Shown here: one piece after another, positions 10,614-21,699 of the stretch
Layout of the letters: each line of letters begins with the position of its first letter
Position numbering within the stretch: the stretch's first letter is position 1
NCBI GenBank assembly: GCA_905331475.1
Contig: CAJNYU010001196.1
Coordinates: 70,620 to 134,619, forward strand
Direction: 5' to 3'
Origin: Rotaria socialis
Lineage: Eukaryota > Rotifera > Eurotatoria > Philodinida > Philodinidae
DNA: 64,000 bases
Notes under the pieces: generated by a model
Database searches by the model: none
Told to the model about the DNA's origin: nothing
What the model saw: the letters and a program-made list of their open reading frames with translations, nothing else
Translations under genes and position numbers: made by a program

Positions 10614-12181
10614 TCAAAGTTGGGTTTTGTTCTAATATTTTTGTTTATATGTATAGAAAAATATGTGCTTATAATTATCAAGATCTTTGTTGCTATCAAA
10701 ATATGTAATTGTATTACATAATTTTATTTAAAATAGCTGTAGTATTTGCAAAGAAAATTTTAAATATAGCACTTTTAAAAAATATCTTTTCTATCATACA
10801 GTTTTTACAACTCATTGAACAGAAAATGATTTAAAACTTTAATCGGATTACCTAAGAAATGTTATCATAATACGTTATTCTGTAATTGTATAAAAAAATT
10901 ACTTCATTACTATTCATACTATTTGAAAACCACTAGATGGTAATAGTTCTACTCGATACAATGTAGTTTACATTAAAATTCCCTAATCTCATTACTTACT
11001 GTTCAAACTAATATTTTTAGAGAAAATATTTCAAGCTTTTTTCAAAACTTTTAAAACTAGTTCTTTTATATGAAAAATCAGAATTGAAATTGAAATAGAT
11101 AAAAGTAAAATGATTCTCATTCATGTTCATTAGATAGGATTTTGTTATGAATGCGTAAATTAACGCTTATTATATCAGTATTTGAATTCATTGACTATCC
11201 TGCAATGAAGTTCTTCGAAATCGTTACCCAGTGATATGAAGACTATTAATGCATTAAATAAAATGTCATTCACACAATTCAACGGTCCTAATAAATATTC
11301 GAAACATGAAAATTAATTTTTGATAAAGTACTTCAAGATAATGATCAACTAAATGATAATGTATTAATAATATTTTCAATCACTTTCATCGATTGAATCT
11401 TCATGTTAGACACTTGTTTATACAAGACGAGAGAATATGAGTGAATCGAAATCCGAAATAGGAAAATTAAAATGATCGTCAATTAGCAAATTCTTACATT
11501 TTAGCATATAAAAAATATTATAAAAGAAAACTTAGTAATTCAGAATACTTAAGTATACATTTATTTTTAGGTTGATAATCAAGTTGCTTCTAGTTACTAT
11601 CCCAATAAATAGATTTCTCAATGATAAAGAGAGTGCAATCTATTTAGCTTATCGCCTAGCCTCAAAAGTATTCAGGACGATGATATAGACTATTTCTTCC
11701 GCGTGAAATTAGACAACACACTGACTACATTCGCAGATTCTTTTAATTATATTGTAAATAAAACATTCATTTCAATCTATATAATATTTCGAAGTTTAAT
11801 TCACTCTTTTGTCAGTCAACGCAAAATATACTTTAGAAATATAGCTTTAAATTGAATCAGAGACTTGAATGAATATTAAAATTCAATATTTTGATGGAAT
11901 CTCTAATGAATTTCTTCATCACAGAAATTATGCTTTGGCAAAATAAAGATGAACTGTATGATTCAGGCTACCACTAATTTTGAATTAGATGTAAACTACT
12001 CTACTTCATCATTTGAATTCGATGTATACTTCACATAAGACAGGCTTAACTAAAATAGAAAGAGATCTGATATTCAAAAGAATGAATAGAAAAAAGAACA
12101 AAAGAAAAAGTACGAAAAAAACAATGTTTGGTAAAGATCAATTATCATTCACTATATTACAGTGATTGGATTATCGACATA

Positions 12182-12999
12182 AAAACGAACCGTGTACACG
12201 ATTTACTGTCCGCGGATTTACTGTCCACGGATTTACTGTCCATTGATTGGAAAAATTTTATTCCAATTAACGCTATTTTTATACGAGGATTTACTGTCCA
12301 TTGATTGAATAACTTTTTTTTTCAATTAGCGTTTTTCTCGTTTGAGGATTTACTGTCCATTAATTGCTTCGAAGAAGAGAAATTAATAAATAAGTAATGG
12401 TCTTGACAGCCAATCCCTTTTCTGAGGAAAAAATTACATAAATGTGGAAAAACAAAAAAGTCACCAATGAATGAACTGTTGAATAAATTTTCAATTTAAA
12501 ATGACGGATGCTCATCAAATTGGGGAGTAAAATAGTCATTAATATGACAAAAATTTATAATAAATACATATAAATGCAAAGAATATAATTTTCTTATCAT
12601 ACTCTTCCTAAAAATGTCTGCTATATTTACTGAATCTACTCATGGTAAACGACAATTCTGCTACCTCGACTATCGATATTCCATCATTCTGAAAAGCTGC
12701 TGGACTTAGATATTGTCAGCATCTACCAAAAAGTTGAACATCCATTCATCTTTGTTGGTTTATTTATTAATCAATTCCTTATTCTCTTTGTTATTTCCTC
12801 ATATATTTGTTTGAATTCTTTTTTTTCTTCTAAACATACATAGTTGATTGCGATAAATATTTTTCTGTTCATGTCTATTCTTCGAGGCAATCAATGGACA
12901 GTAAATCCTCAGCAGCAAAAATTATACTTTTTGTAGAGAAAAAACAATTTTCTAAGAAAAACAATCAATGGACAGTAAATCCTGTAAACCAAAACGAAC
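12182..12999. mobile_element. Non-autonomous Mutator-like (MULE-type) DNA element with 9-bp TSD
   Basis: The element proper is 12191-12990 (800 bp). Its ends are imperfect inverted repeats of about 21 bp, left starting CGTGTACACGATTTACTGTC and right (reverse complement) starting GGTTTACAGGATTTACTGTC. The nine bases AAAACGAAC occur directly outside both ends (12182-12190 and 12991-12999), a perfect target-site duplication. Inside the left end the motif GGATTTACTGTCC recurs at 12214, 12229, 12287 and 12346 with a spacing of about 59 bp for the last copies. It recurs inverted at 12896-12908 and 12970-12982. No transposase frame is present. A 9-bp duplication and subterminal repeats fit Mutator-like elements. 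Confidence 0.8.
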
Positions 13000-14760
13000 A
13001 TATTTTTAACATATTCAAGAGTATTCTTTTAGAAAAAAATTACGTTAGACATTATATTCATGAATTCTAGCAGACCGATGTATAAATATATATTTGGAAT
13101 CCGTCTAGTTTTTCAACAAACATTTTTTTTTATACATCTGCAGTGTTCAGTAATTATTTTGAACAACAAACTAACTCTTGCTTAAAGAACATAAATAATC
13201 TTTCGTTCAATGATTTATTATTTACTTTTTCTGTGATCTATGTTATATGTACATCTTTTTTTTAGAAGAAACTTCGATTCTTTGAAGAGCTGATACAAAA
13301 AAAATAGTTTTCAAAGTATATATTCGCATAATAGTTTAATTAGTGTACATTTTCAAACAGTAAAGTGATACAGTTTTTTTAATATTTTAACTATAAATAA
13401 ATAAAGCTTGCTATTTTCTATACAAAGATATTCGATTAGAATAATTAAAGAAATATAAATCAAGAGAAGCGCAAATGTTTTCTATATTGATTGAATTGTG
13501 ATTTTGTACTACATAAAATAATTTAAAAAAACCAAACCAACCATTAGCGTCTCTATTGTCAAAATTAAATTAAAGTTACATAAAATTTTAGTACTGCCTT
13601 TTTCAAAAATATTTTCTGCAACAAAAACCTAACAAACGTTATTTTTCTATCAAGAAAAATAACTATTCATATATGATTCATCAGCATCGTCAAAATAAAA
13701 ATGGCAGACAACTTTTCTTTGGACCCCCATCAAATATGTAAACATCAAATGATTGTCATCTATTAATCAACTTCATGATTGCCAACTGGAATATGTCATG
13801 CAATTAATTGTACTATGATTATGACTGCGTTTCCATTCAATTACCAGTAGGGGCAATCTAAGAAAGAGTAAGGCAGTCGGAATCTTATTATTTTGGCTTT
13901 AGAAACCATTGTTGAAGTTTTCTTTGATTTTACTATTGTGGGAATCAATTTTCTCCTACTTCACACAATACTCTCCTATGAAATGCTTTTACTGCTTCAG
14001 ATTCAGATAGTTTCTAATAAGCAGTATGATAAAGAAATTTGATCTAATCGAGTATGAAATTATCTGAGAAAACGAACTGTGCGGCGAAATTAGCTTGTCA
14101 ACTTTCTGTTCGTATTCAATGAACTGTTTATTAACTAATCGAAAGGTCTTATAATTTATGCTTTTGAAATAGAAATTACCATGATGTTTTTCGTTTACAA
14201 TAAGAAACTTCCGATTTTTTTTCTTATATACCAACACTGCTTTACTGCATTAAAACGAACACACGTAGGAAAAAAATAGATAAAAATGTCTTGAATATAG
14301 TTCAAGCAAACCTATCATTCAAGTACAATTCTATAAAATTTTAGATGTCGCAATAAATCAAGATATAAATAATATCGTCTTTTTGTTTGATCTCTCAAAT
14401 CAATCAATTTATAATCAAATTTTTCTCTTTAAAAGATAATCAATTTTTTTCAATCGATTCATAAACACTTAGCGTTTAACAAGTTGGACTCCCAATTATT
14501 TCGTTTATATTTGATCTATCTATTATTTTACTATACAAGAAGATTAAAATTAGATGCTAATGATTTACTGACTGATGTGAATGATCATTACAGTATTTCT
14601 AAAATGAATTCACTTATGCACTTGTGTAGTTGACTTTTAAATCTGGGGAAAAATAAAAAACTAGTTATACACAAAAATTAGGCGTAGCTCACAATATTTT
14701 TCTATAATAGTTTCGTTCTGCGCCTTCTACTTTTTAAAGTCTCTTAGTGTCATTCACCAC

Positions 14761-15533
14761 CGACATACCCAGGTCGTGGCGGTACGGCGGGAAACGATCA
14801 AAAAATACGGAAAATCGTTGGTAGATGCAGTGGCAGATCTACCAGCTAGGCTACCCGGCGATCGCCACCCCCTTAAGAAATATTTTTCGATATTCCCCAA
14901 CAGAAATGAAATAGAAAATAGTCGCCCTGCCTCAACTAGACTTGAAAAACTGTTTTTTGGCCAGGAGCGCCACCCCCTAACAGATTTTCTGGATTCGCCA
15001 CTGGGTAGATGGAAGCAGTATTCCGGCCTGAAATTCCCGGATTTTTTTCCTGTGGATTTCGGTCAACTTCAAGTACTTTCTGACAGGAACAGACAGTAAA
15101 TCATCGCGAAAAACTTCGAAAATTTTCCGACCGGAATACTGCTATCACGTTTCAGTGACTTTCCGTGTTTTCCTCTGGAATACGGCGATTTTTCCACATC
15201 TTTCCGGCGTGTTTCTACAGTATCCATTGACCAGAGCGATCGACCTGGGATCATAGATATTCTTCGTTTCATTGACTCTCCCAGGGCAATCATTCCGATC
15301 GTCGGAACGAGCATCTTCTCATGCCTGAAACGGTATAATAAGGCATTAATTTTCACCTTATTTCGCTGTAATCTGTCAGCTCATTTTACGGACCGTTTTT
15401 TCGCTAAAAAACAGTCATCGTTTTTAATGCTATATTCTTCGTTTTCCGAAATGACGGAAAACGGCGCCGTAATTCAACGTTTTACGCCGTTTACGACCAG
15501 TTACGCACCGTTTTCTTGGGCATGGGTGTGTCG
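14761..15533. mobile_element. GC-rich non-autonomous element, copy 1
   Basis: The GC content is clearly higher than the surroundings. An 11-bp imperfect terminal inverted repeat is visible: CGACATACCCA at 14761-14771 and its counterpart TGGGTGTGTCG at 15523-15533. The interior shares several blocks with the segment at 32618-32930, such as GGAAGCAGTATTCCGG and a TACGGCGTTTTCC-like stretch, and both copies begin near CCCAGGTCG and end near CTTGGGC. The open frames inside lack ATG starts or known domains. No clear target duplication found. Confidence 0.6.
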
Positions 15534-16631
15534 ATATTGATCACACGCTTGAATGATACTTCTTCTTCCTCTTTCTATTCTCTTTCCATTGTTCTAATAT
15601 ATATCTTTGCCGTCTCTCTCCTATATATACGTATGTTATGTATCACTGTAAAAAAAATAGAATGTCTATATGAATTCGCACAGGATATTCTAGGAATGCC
15701 TATATGAATTTAGTGATGAATTTCTACTTTCTTGAAAATCAAAAATATTGATATTCAAGTTTGGATTTTATGCGGTAAATTAAATTGAATTTCTATTGTT
15801 TGGAAAATCAAGCATTTTCTAAATAGTAGCGATTCAATGAATGAATCATAAAAGTTTGAAAATGCTGTAGTTTATTTAAAGTCGATTTTCTACAAAATAG
15901 AATTTAAAAAACATTACAGTGTATGAAGTTGTTACACTCTGGATATGTGGGGAAGCGAATAAACACCATTGTCGAGAGTGGCGGCAAGCTACTCCACCTC
16001 TATCCAGTTTGTCATTAACATATCTACCCAAATAGAGTCCCATATTTATCGTTACAATGGTCTGTTGCAATTAAATGGGTAAGCAACAATAGTAAATAGG
16101 ACAATAGAATGATATTCTTACATATATCACTGATTCCATATCATTTCCATAGTAACCCTCTATCATTAAACCAAATCAACTAGTGTCACCTATTCATTTT
16201 CTATGGAGCGCCAGCAAAATATATATCACACCGTGCTCCTCATTTTAAGCTGCTTCCAAATATATATAAACCTTCATACTTGGCCCGGTTTTAAAAACAA
16301 GTATTCGGTTAGTGCATTTAGAAATAACCAGTAAAAAACAATCGTCGTCCTTTCATCAGTTAGTAGATCATAAGTACATAACTATACCTTTCTTTTCTTT
16401 GCCTTGTATGGATGTTTATCGAGGTCTTTTTTCGCTGTTTCTTTCATTCTTTTATCATTTTCCTAGTCTAATTCTAACCAAAGCAGCATAACTAAATCAA
16501 AATTCAAATCATTATACTACTGACCATGAATATTTGGTATTAACCGAAACGACAGTCAAAGATAATTATATATTACTATTTCAGATAAATTATCTTAAAA
16601 AAAAACATTTCTGCTAATATAAAACAAAGCA

Positions 16632-17935
16632 ATGGTCGAGTAAGTCAAAATAAATAATAATTATATCTCTATTATTTAATGTCTTTCATTGTCGATTTTA
16701 GTCGTCAGGTATTTATTGGAAATTTGTGTAATATATCAAATGATGTACTACGTACATATTGCGAATCATATGGTTCATTATCAGAACTCTCTATTAATAG
16801 AGATAAAGAAAATAATGTAAATTTACTCCTATCTTTTGAAATGATCATATTCTTTTTTTTATTATTCTTTTAACATTTTGAAGGTCTATCATTGTTTCGC
16901 TTTTGTTACTTTTCAATTCACTGGTAGTACCTCTGAATTTATGTCTAATCGACCACATATTATCTCAGGCGAAGAAGTATTTGTTAAACGTGCATTACCA
17001 CGTACAACATCATCCATACCGGAACGGCTTATTGTGACTAATCGATTGATTTTACAAAATTTACACAAGTACAATAAACAACTTGTTCGAAGTTATTTTC
17101 AAAAATTTGGTTTTATTAAAAAAGTTGATACTGAATATGGTTTTATTGATTTTGAGGTTAGTTTTGCATCGTATTTTATTTAAATAAAGAAAAGATAACA
17201 CTAATAATAATCGTAGGATTACGACGATGTTGATCGTATTTTACTTGCTCGACCACACTACATTCGAGATAAAGAAATAGTTGTAACTAAATTTGTTCCA
17301 ACTGAACAAAAAGATAATCTGGATAATGCATTTATACGTTCAAATCCTCATCGATTAAGTACAAATCACACTCGACGACACACAAATAAAAATGAAGAAC
17401 ATGATAGAACTACAAGAGCATCGACTGATACAATCAAAATTTCATGTAGTAAAAAAGTCGAGAAAAATTCGTGCCATATAGTAAAAACAAATTGTTCATT
17501 GATAGAATTTTTTGTAAAAATATTATAATTTTTACTGATTAGACATCGAATACGAAGCAATGTGATAGAGATGGCAACGAAAATGAAGAAATGAATAGTA
17601 ATTATTTAAATGATCCATATGAACATCTTGAAGAAGAATTTCAAGAATATAAAAAAGCAAAAGAAATTGAAATATGTACTTTACGAATGGATTTAGAACG
17701 TACAAAAAAACAATTAATCGGTATAACACAAGAAAAACTTAATGTTTTAATAAATAATCAAAAATGCTTTCATAACGAACTAATGCTTCGCCTATCTTCG
17801 AATGATACATCAGTTCATATACAAACAATTGAAAATCAATTGCCTTCAACTCCAGATCAAATAACAAAAAAACGAAAATTAGAAACATCATCGCCATCAT
17901 CACCAATTCATCGTGAATACGACTATTATTCATAG
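16632..17935 (+). CDS. Divergent hnRNP A-like protein with two RRMs and a C-terminal coiled coil
   Basis: Five exons (16632-16639, 16702-16816, 16884-17156, 17217-17480, 17543-17935) give about 350 aa. The first exon carries only 8 coding bases. RRM1 (about residues 3-80) has RNP2-like QVFIGNL and RNP1-like CFAFVTF, then the hnRNP A/B signature RPHIISGEEVFVKRALPR, which parallels ARPHKVDGRVVEPKRA in hnRNP A1. RRM2 (about 90-165) has ERLIVTNRL and YGFIDFEDYDDVDRILLARPHYI. A basic, polar region follows, then a predicted coiled coil (YEHLEEEFQEYKKAKEIE and onward) and a basic tail with KKRKLE, a possible nuclear localisation signal. RNA binding is inferred from the RRMs. The exon 4 donor is set at 17481 by phase; a nearer GT would break the frame. 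A related gene lies at 35273. Confidence 0.82.
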
Positions 17936-20642
17936 AAGCAAAAACAAATAAATAATCGTTGGTTATTTTATTTTACTTTTACTTTTACATCTTGTTTTGT
18001 TTCCATATTCAAAGTTTCATTTTGATTTCGATTGCATGCATATATTTATATACATATAGTATTACTTATTTATCTTCGGATTTTCTTTTCTTTTTCTCGA
18101 AAGAAATTTTGTGATAAACTTCACGTACCATGTTGAATAACATTTTCTTTTCGTAAACTTGAACACAACTAACTATTCAAACCAAAACATAACTCTATGT
18201 CTGATTATATTGTTCTAATAGTTTAGATGTATAAAAAAGATGTCAATAAATCTTGGTCACAAAACATGATTCTCACGTTCAGTCGATTCCCTAGCATAGA
18301 CTAGAATTACAATACATATTCTATCTTCTTTCCCTTGAATGTAATGAATTTAAAACTTATGGAAATACCACAATCAATTGCATTTGACGAGGGCAAACCT
18401 CCAGCTGATAAATTATTTTGGGGATCGAACTTCATGCATGTGGTAGACCCCATTGAAATATGAAAAAAATTTAAACTCAAAAAATATTTTCTTCTCGAGA
18501 TATTAAACTCCCAAAAATCGCTGATATTTCACGAAGGATTCGAGAAATTTCTTTTTTTTTGGTAGTTTAACATCTCGACAAGAAAATCTTTTTTGAGCTT
18601 AAATTTTCAGGACATCCTACTCATAACTGGACTTGTCTATGGACGAAATCTCAGATTGCAATATCATCATTCAGGTTTTTTAATGTATATCGTGGTTATG
18701 GTAGAGGCTAAAATTCCAGTAAAATCCCTATAATTCGAAACGAACAGACGACCTATGGGTAGTTTTCCTATTGGAGCTTTTCATATTTCAATGGGGTCTA
18801 CCACATGCATGAAGTTCGATCTCCAAAATAATTTATCAGTTGGATATGTTCCCTCGTTTGTTACTCAAAAATAAGACCAAATCTTCATTAAACATTCAAA
18901 ATGTTTAAACAATTTTTCACTAATGTCAAAGTGAATTCTAACAAAATCAGACTTAGAGATAGCTATGATATTGACCGTTCGAATAAATAATTAAAAAAAA
19001 CTATGATACGAACATTTTTGAAATAGGATGACTATATTTCATGAAGGGTAACTAGTTTTTGTTCGGAACTATAATTTAAATGAAGTCATCAATATTCAAA
19101 TATTGATTTGAAAAAATACATCTATCAAATTATATTTTTGCTCATGAATTTGAAATTCTCCTCTATGAATACAAAGGTAAGATTAATTTAGAATTTTATA
19201 AAACCTCACTTAAGCTTATTTTCTTTTCAAACACATGCTGAGAATATATATTAGCGGCATTTCTTTTGGTCTTATTGTCAATTTCATTCAATTGATTCAA
19301 TGAATTAAAACCAATGAAGCAAACATTTATCTTCTCAATCAAAGCATATCCAAATTGAAAAACCCCATACCATTTTCATGTTTGATTTAGTTTTCATATA
19401 AAAACAGCTCTATACAAAAATTTGTGTTCTTAAGCGTTGAAATATCATGCAAGATCTTTTTTTTTCTTCAAGATTACTACATAATTTTCTTACTATTGAA
19501 TAAAAACGTAATTAATGTCGTCACAGAATTATGCGTTCTTTAAAGCATTGGAAGGTTTCAAAACTCTACTTTCTATTCATTTTTCATATTGTTAAATATG
19601 CATGTGGGCTCATCGACACAGACATGTTAAAGTAGATTTATAGAAGCATTCATCTGCGTAGACAATATGATTTTGTTAGTGAAACATTCTAATAGAACAA
19701 AATAGAATATGAAAGAAGAACGGAAAAATCTTAAACTTCTAAATAGAAGTCTACTATTATTTATCTGCATAAAACTTAATTAAAAGAGACCGAGTCGGAT
19801 TTTACAAAATTTGAAATTATTAACTTTTTTCTTATCTATTGAGATTATTTTTAATCGTATTATTACAATCACCTCATGATAACTATGATTATCATTTATA
19901 GCAATAATAAATCTTGAAAACGAACAGATTTACTATTTTAGACGAAAAAAATTTATTTTATTTTAAACATAACAGAGAATTTCTATGATAATAAAAGCCT
20001 AAAAATAGAATGCTCGCCACAATAAAAAGTAACCGTGTACGTTCTGACATTAAATCTTCTATTATTTTACGGATAATAAATTGATTTTTTTAAAGCTTTT
20101 TCTATAAAATTTTGTATTAGAGACACAATCATAAACTTTAATTTGAATATGCTGAGTAGTAAGAACAAATAAATGAAATGTTATTATTTGTATTGAAGCT
20201 GTGCAACTGTATCAGCATTTTAAATTTCTTTTTCTAATATAATTTAATATAAATATGCAAAGCGAAAATCTATCTTGACGATTAAAATAACAATTAATTC
20301 TGACACCTAATCTTGTTCAAAAAACAAGAAAAAACAACATCAAAAGAATCTATCGGCATCTGAAAGCACCTTTCATGCATAACACAATACGGTTCATTGT
20401 CTTCAAAAAAGAATATATATATATACATATTCCATCTCCCCGGGATACTGAATTAAACATGATTATTCATTTCGTTTCATTTCTTCTTTTTTTCAACACA
20501 TCCCTTGCAATGAATGCAACAAGCCAATTGAACAATAAGTGTAGTGCTTTGTTTGTATTATGTATTTTTACAGACAATAATAAAAACAGAAAAATATCAC
20601 ACATACTGTCAAATGAAACCGAATTTCATTTTGTTTGTTTTT
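17936..20642. other. Intergenic region with a foldback element
   Basis: No gene supported. Contains the inverted-repeat element at 18389-18856. The rest is AT-rich without recognisable features; the open frame at 20375-20674 is an accidental one antisense to the 3' end of the RAWUL gene. Confidence 0.55.
18389..18856. mobile_element. Foldback/MITE-like element with ~80-bp terminal inverted repeats
   Basis: The left arm begins CGAGGGCAAACCTCCAGCTG and runs to about 18470; the right arm is its near-exact inverse, ending CCCTCG at 18856. Shared blocks include CATGCATGTGGTAGACCCCA and its reverse complement. A second, inner inverted pair lies inside (AAACTCAAAAAATATTTTC against its inverse near 18580-18600), so the element can fold into a long hairpin. 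A possible 3-bp TTG duplication flanks it if the ends are ACGAGGG/CCCTCGT. No coding capacity. Confidence 0.8.
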
Positions 20643-21699
20643 CTAGATCATTTTTAACCATTTCGATTGTGTAGAAAACAAATCGAACGATGACGGACGT
20701 TTTTTTACAGAAAGATCAAGTGGAATATCTGACGATAATGATTTTGGACTCATTTTTTTAAATATTCGTTGACGTTTGGCCTTTACTGACGGTAACGAAG
20801 GACATATTTCACCAAATTCTGATGTTATTTTATCAATTATTGATTGATCATTGCAATTCGATTCTACAATATTATCAATTAAAAATGATGAATAATGTGG
20901 TGGCGATGGGGGAGTTAACAGGTTGACAATAGGCATTGAACTTTTTGATACAATTGGTGATATGGATGTTGATGAAGATGGCGAATGAGGGGGTGTTGGT
21001 ACTAATGGACATGTTGATAATGTTCGGTTGATTGTTTCACGTCGGATTATTGTTGGAGAAAATGATGAACAGCTTTTTACAGGTGATGATGGTGATGAAC
21101 ATAAACAATGACCAAATGATGTTACAGTATTCATCATTGTAAAACGAAGAGGAATATACGATGATGATAATGAAAGATCTTTTAGGCGGATAGTATCATC
21201 CAATATTTGATCATTTGAATCATAGATTGATACCTAACAAAACAAAAAATGATCATCAATATTTGGATTGAATATTTCAAAATTAAATTCGTCTCTTTCG
21301 TTTTACCTGTGTCATCGGTGAATGTGGTAAGACTTTTTCAATATATGAACGAAGAATACGAATAGGCATTGATCCTTGACATTCAAGATAACGACGAGTA
21401 AACTACAAAAGAATATTGAATAAGTAAAAACCAGTAAAAAAACAAGCAAAGATCATACTTGAATAGATGCATGATCACTACTAACAGATAATTGAGGGCA
21501 ACTAGAAGAGAATTCTTTTTTTGTTGTGTGATAGAAATAAAAATAATATTTCATATACCTGCATTTTGTATCTAATTCTATATAAACGTTATCCTCATTT
21601 TTCGTATTTTCTATAAAATACAAAACAGATGGAATCAATGTTACTAATAATAGATAAGAATGTCTTACTTTTGTGAGGTTTTCCGCGTCGATTCTTCAT
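20643..21699 (-). CDS. RAWUL-domain (Polycomb PCGF C-terminal type) protein with PxDLS motif
   Basis: Five minus-strand exons (21699-21669, 21610-21559, 21501-21459, 21402-21307, 21233-20643) join to about 270 aa. Residues about 15-110 match the RAWUL ubiquitin-like fold of PCGF/RING1 proteins: a leading VYIELDTKCSCPQL strand, then FTRRYLECQGSMPIRILRSYIEKVL, VSIYDSNDQILDDTIRLKDL and IPLRFTM. Canonical PCGF proteins carry an N-terminal RING finger, which is absent here; the N-terminus is only a short basic leader. The C-terminal half is Ser/Pro-rich. Near the end it has IPLDLSVKKR, a textbook PxDLS-type CtBP-binding motif next to basic residues. PRC1-type repression with CtBP recruitment is inferred. 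A paralog starts at 63762 on the opposite strand. Confidence 0.75.

Larger units (their letters stand above)
10614..16631. other. 6-kb gene desert with two mobile elements
   Basis: No gene is supported. The region contains the Mutator-like element at 12191-12990 and the GC-rich element at about 14761-15533. Otherwise it is AT-rich unique-looking DNA with short non-ATG frames. The last 300 bp are the 5' flank of the two-RRM gene. Confidence 0.6.

Noticed and set aside
12199..12358. CRISPR-like array of GGATTTACTGTCC repeats
   Set aside because: Spacers are similar to each other (tandem 59-bp units), copies also occur inverted, and the whole lies within a transposon with inverted ends and a target duplication in a eukaryotic genome.
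13989..14237. 82-aa minus-strand frame
   Set aside because: The frame opens with GTG rather than ATG, and no homology or splice partner could be seen.
14776..15356. Open frames of 107 aa (+) and 95 aa (-) in the GC-rich segment
   Set aside because: They lie inside the GC-rich repeat element, the plus frame has no ATG start, and neither resembles a known domain. GC-rich DNA has few stops, so long frames are expected.
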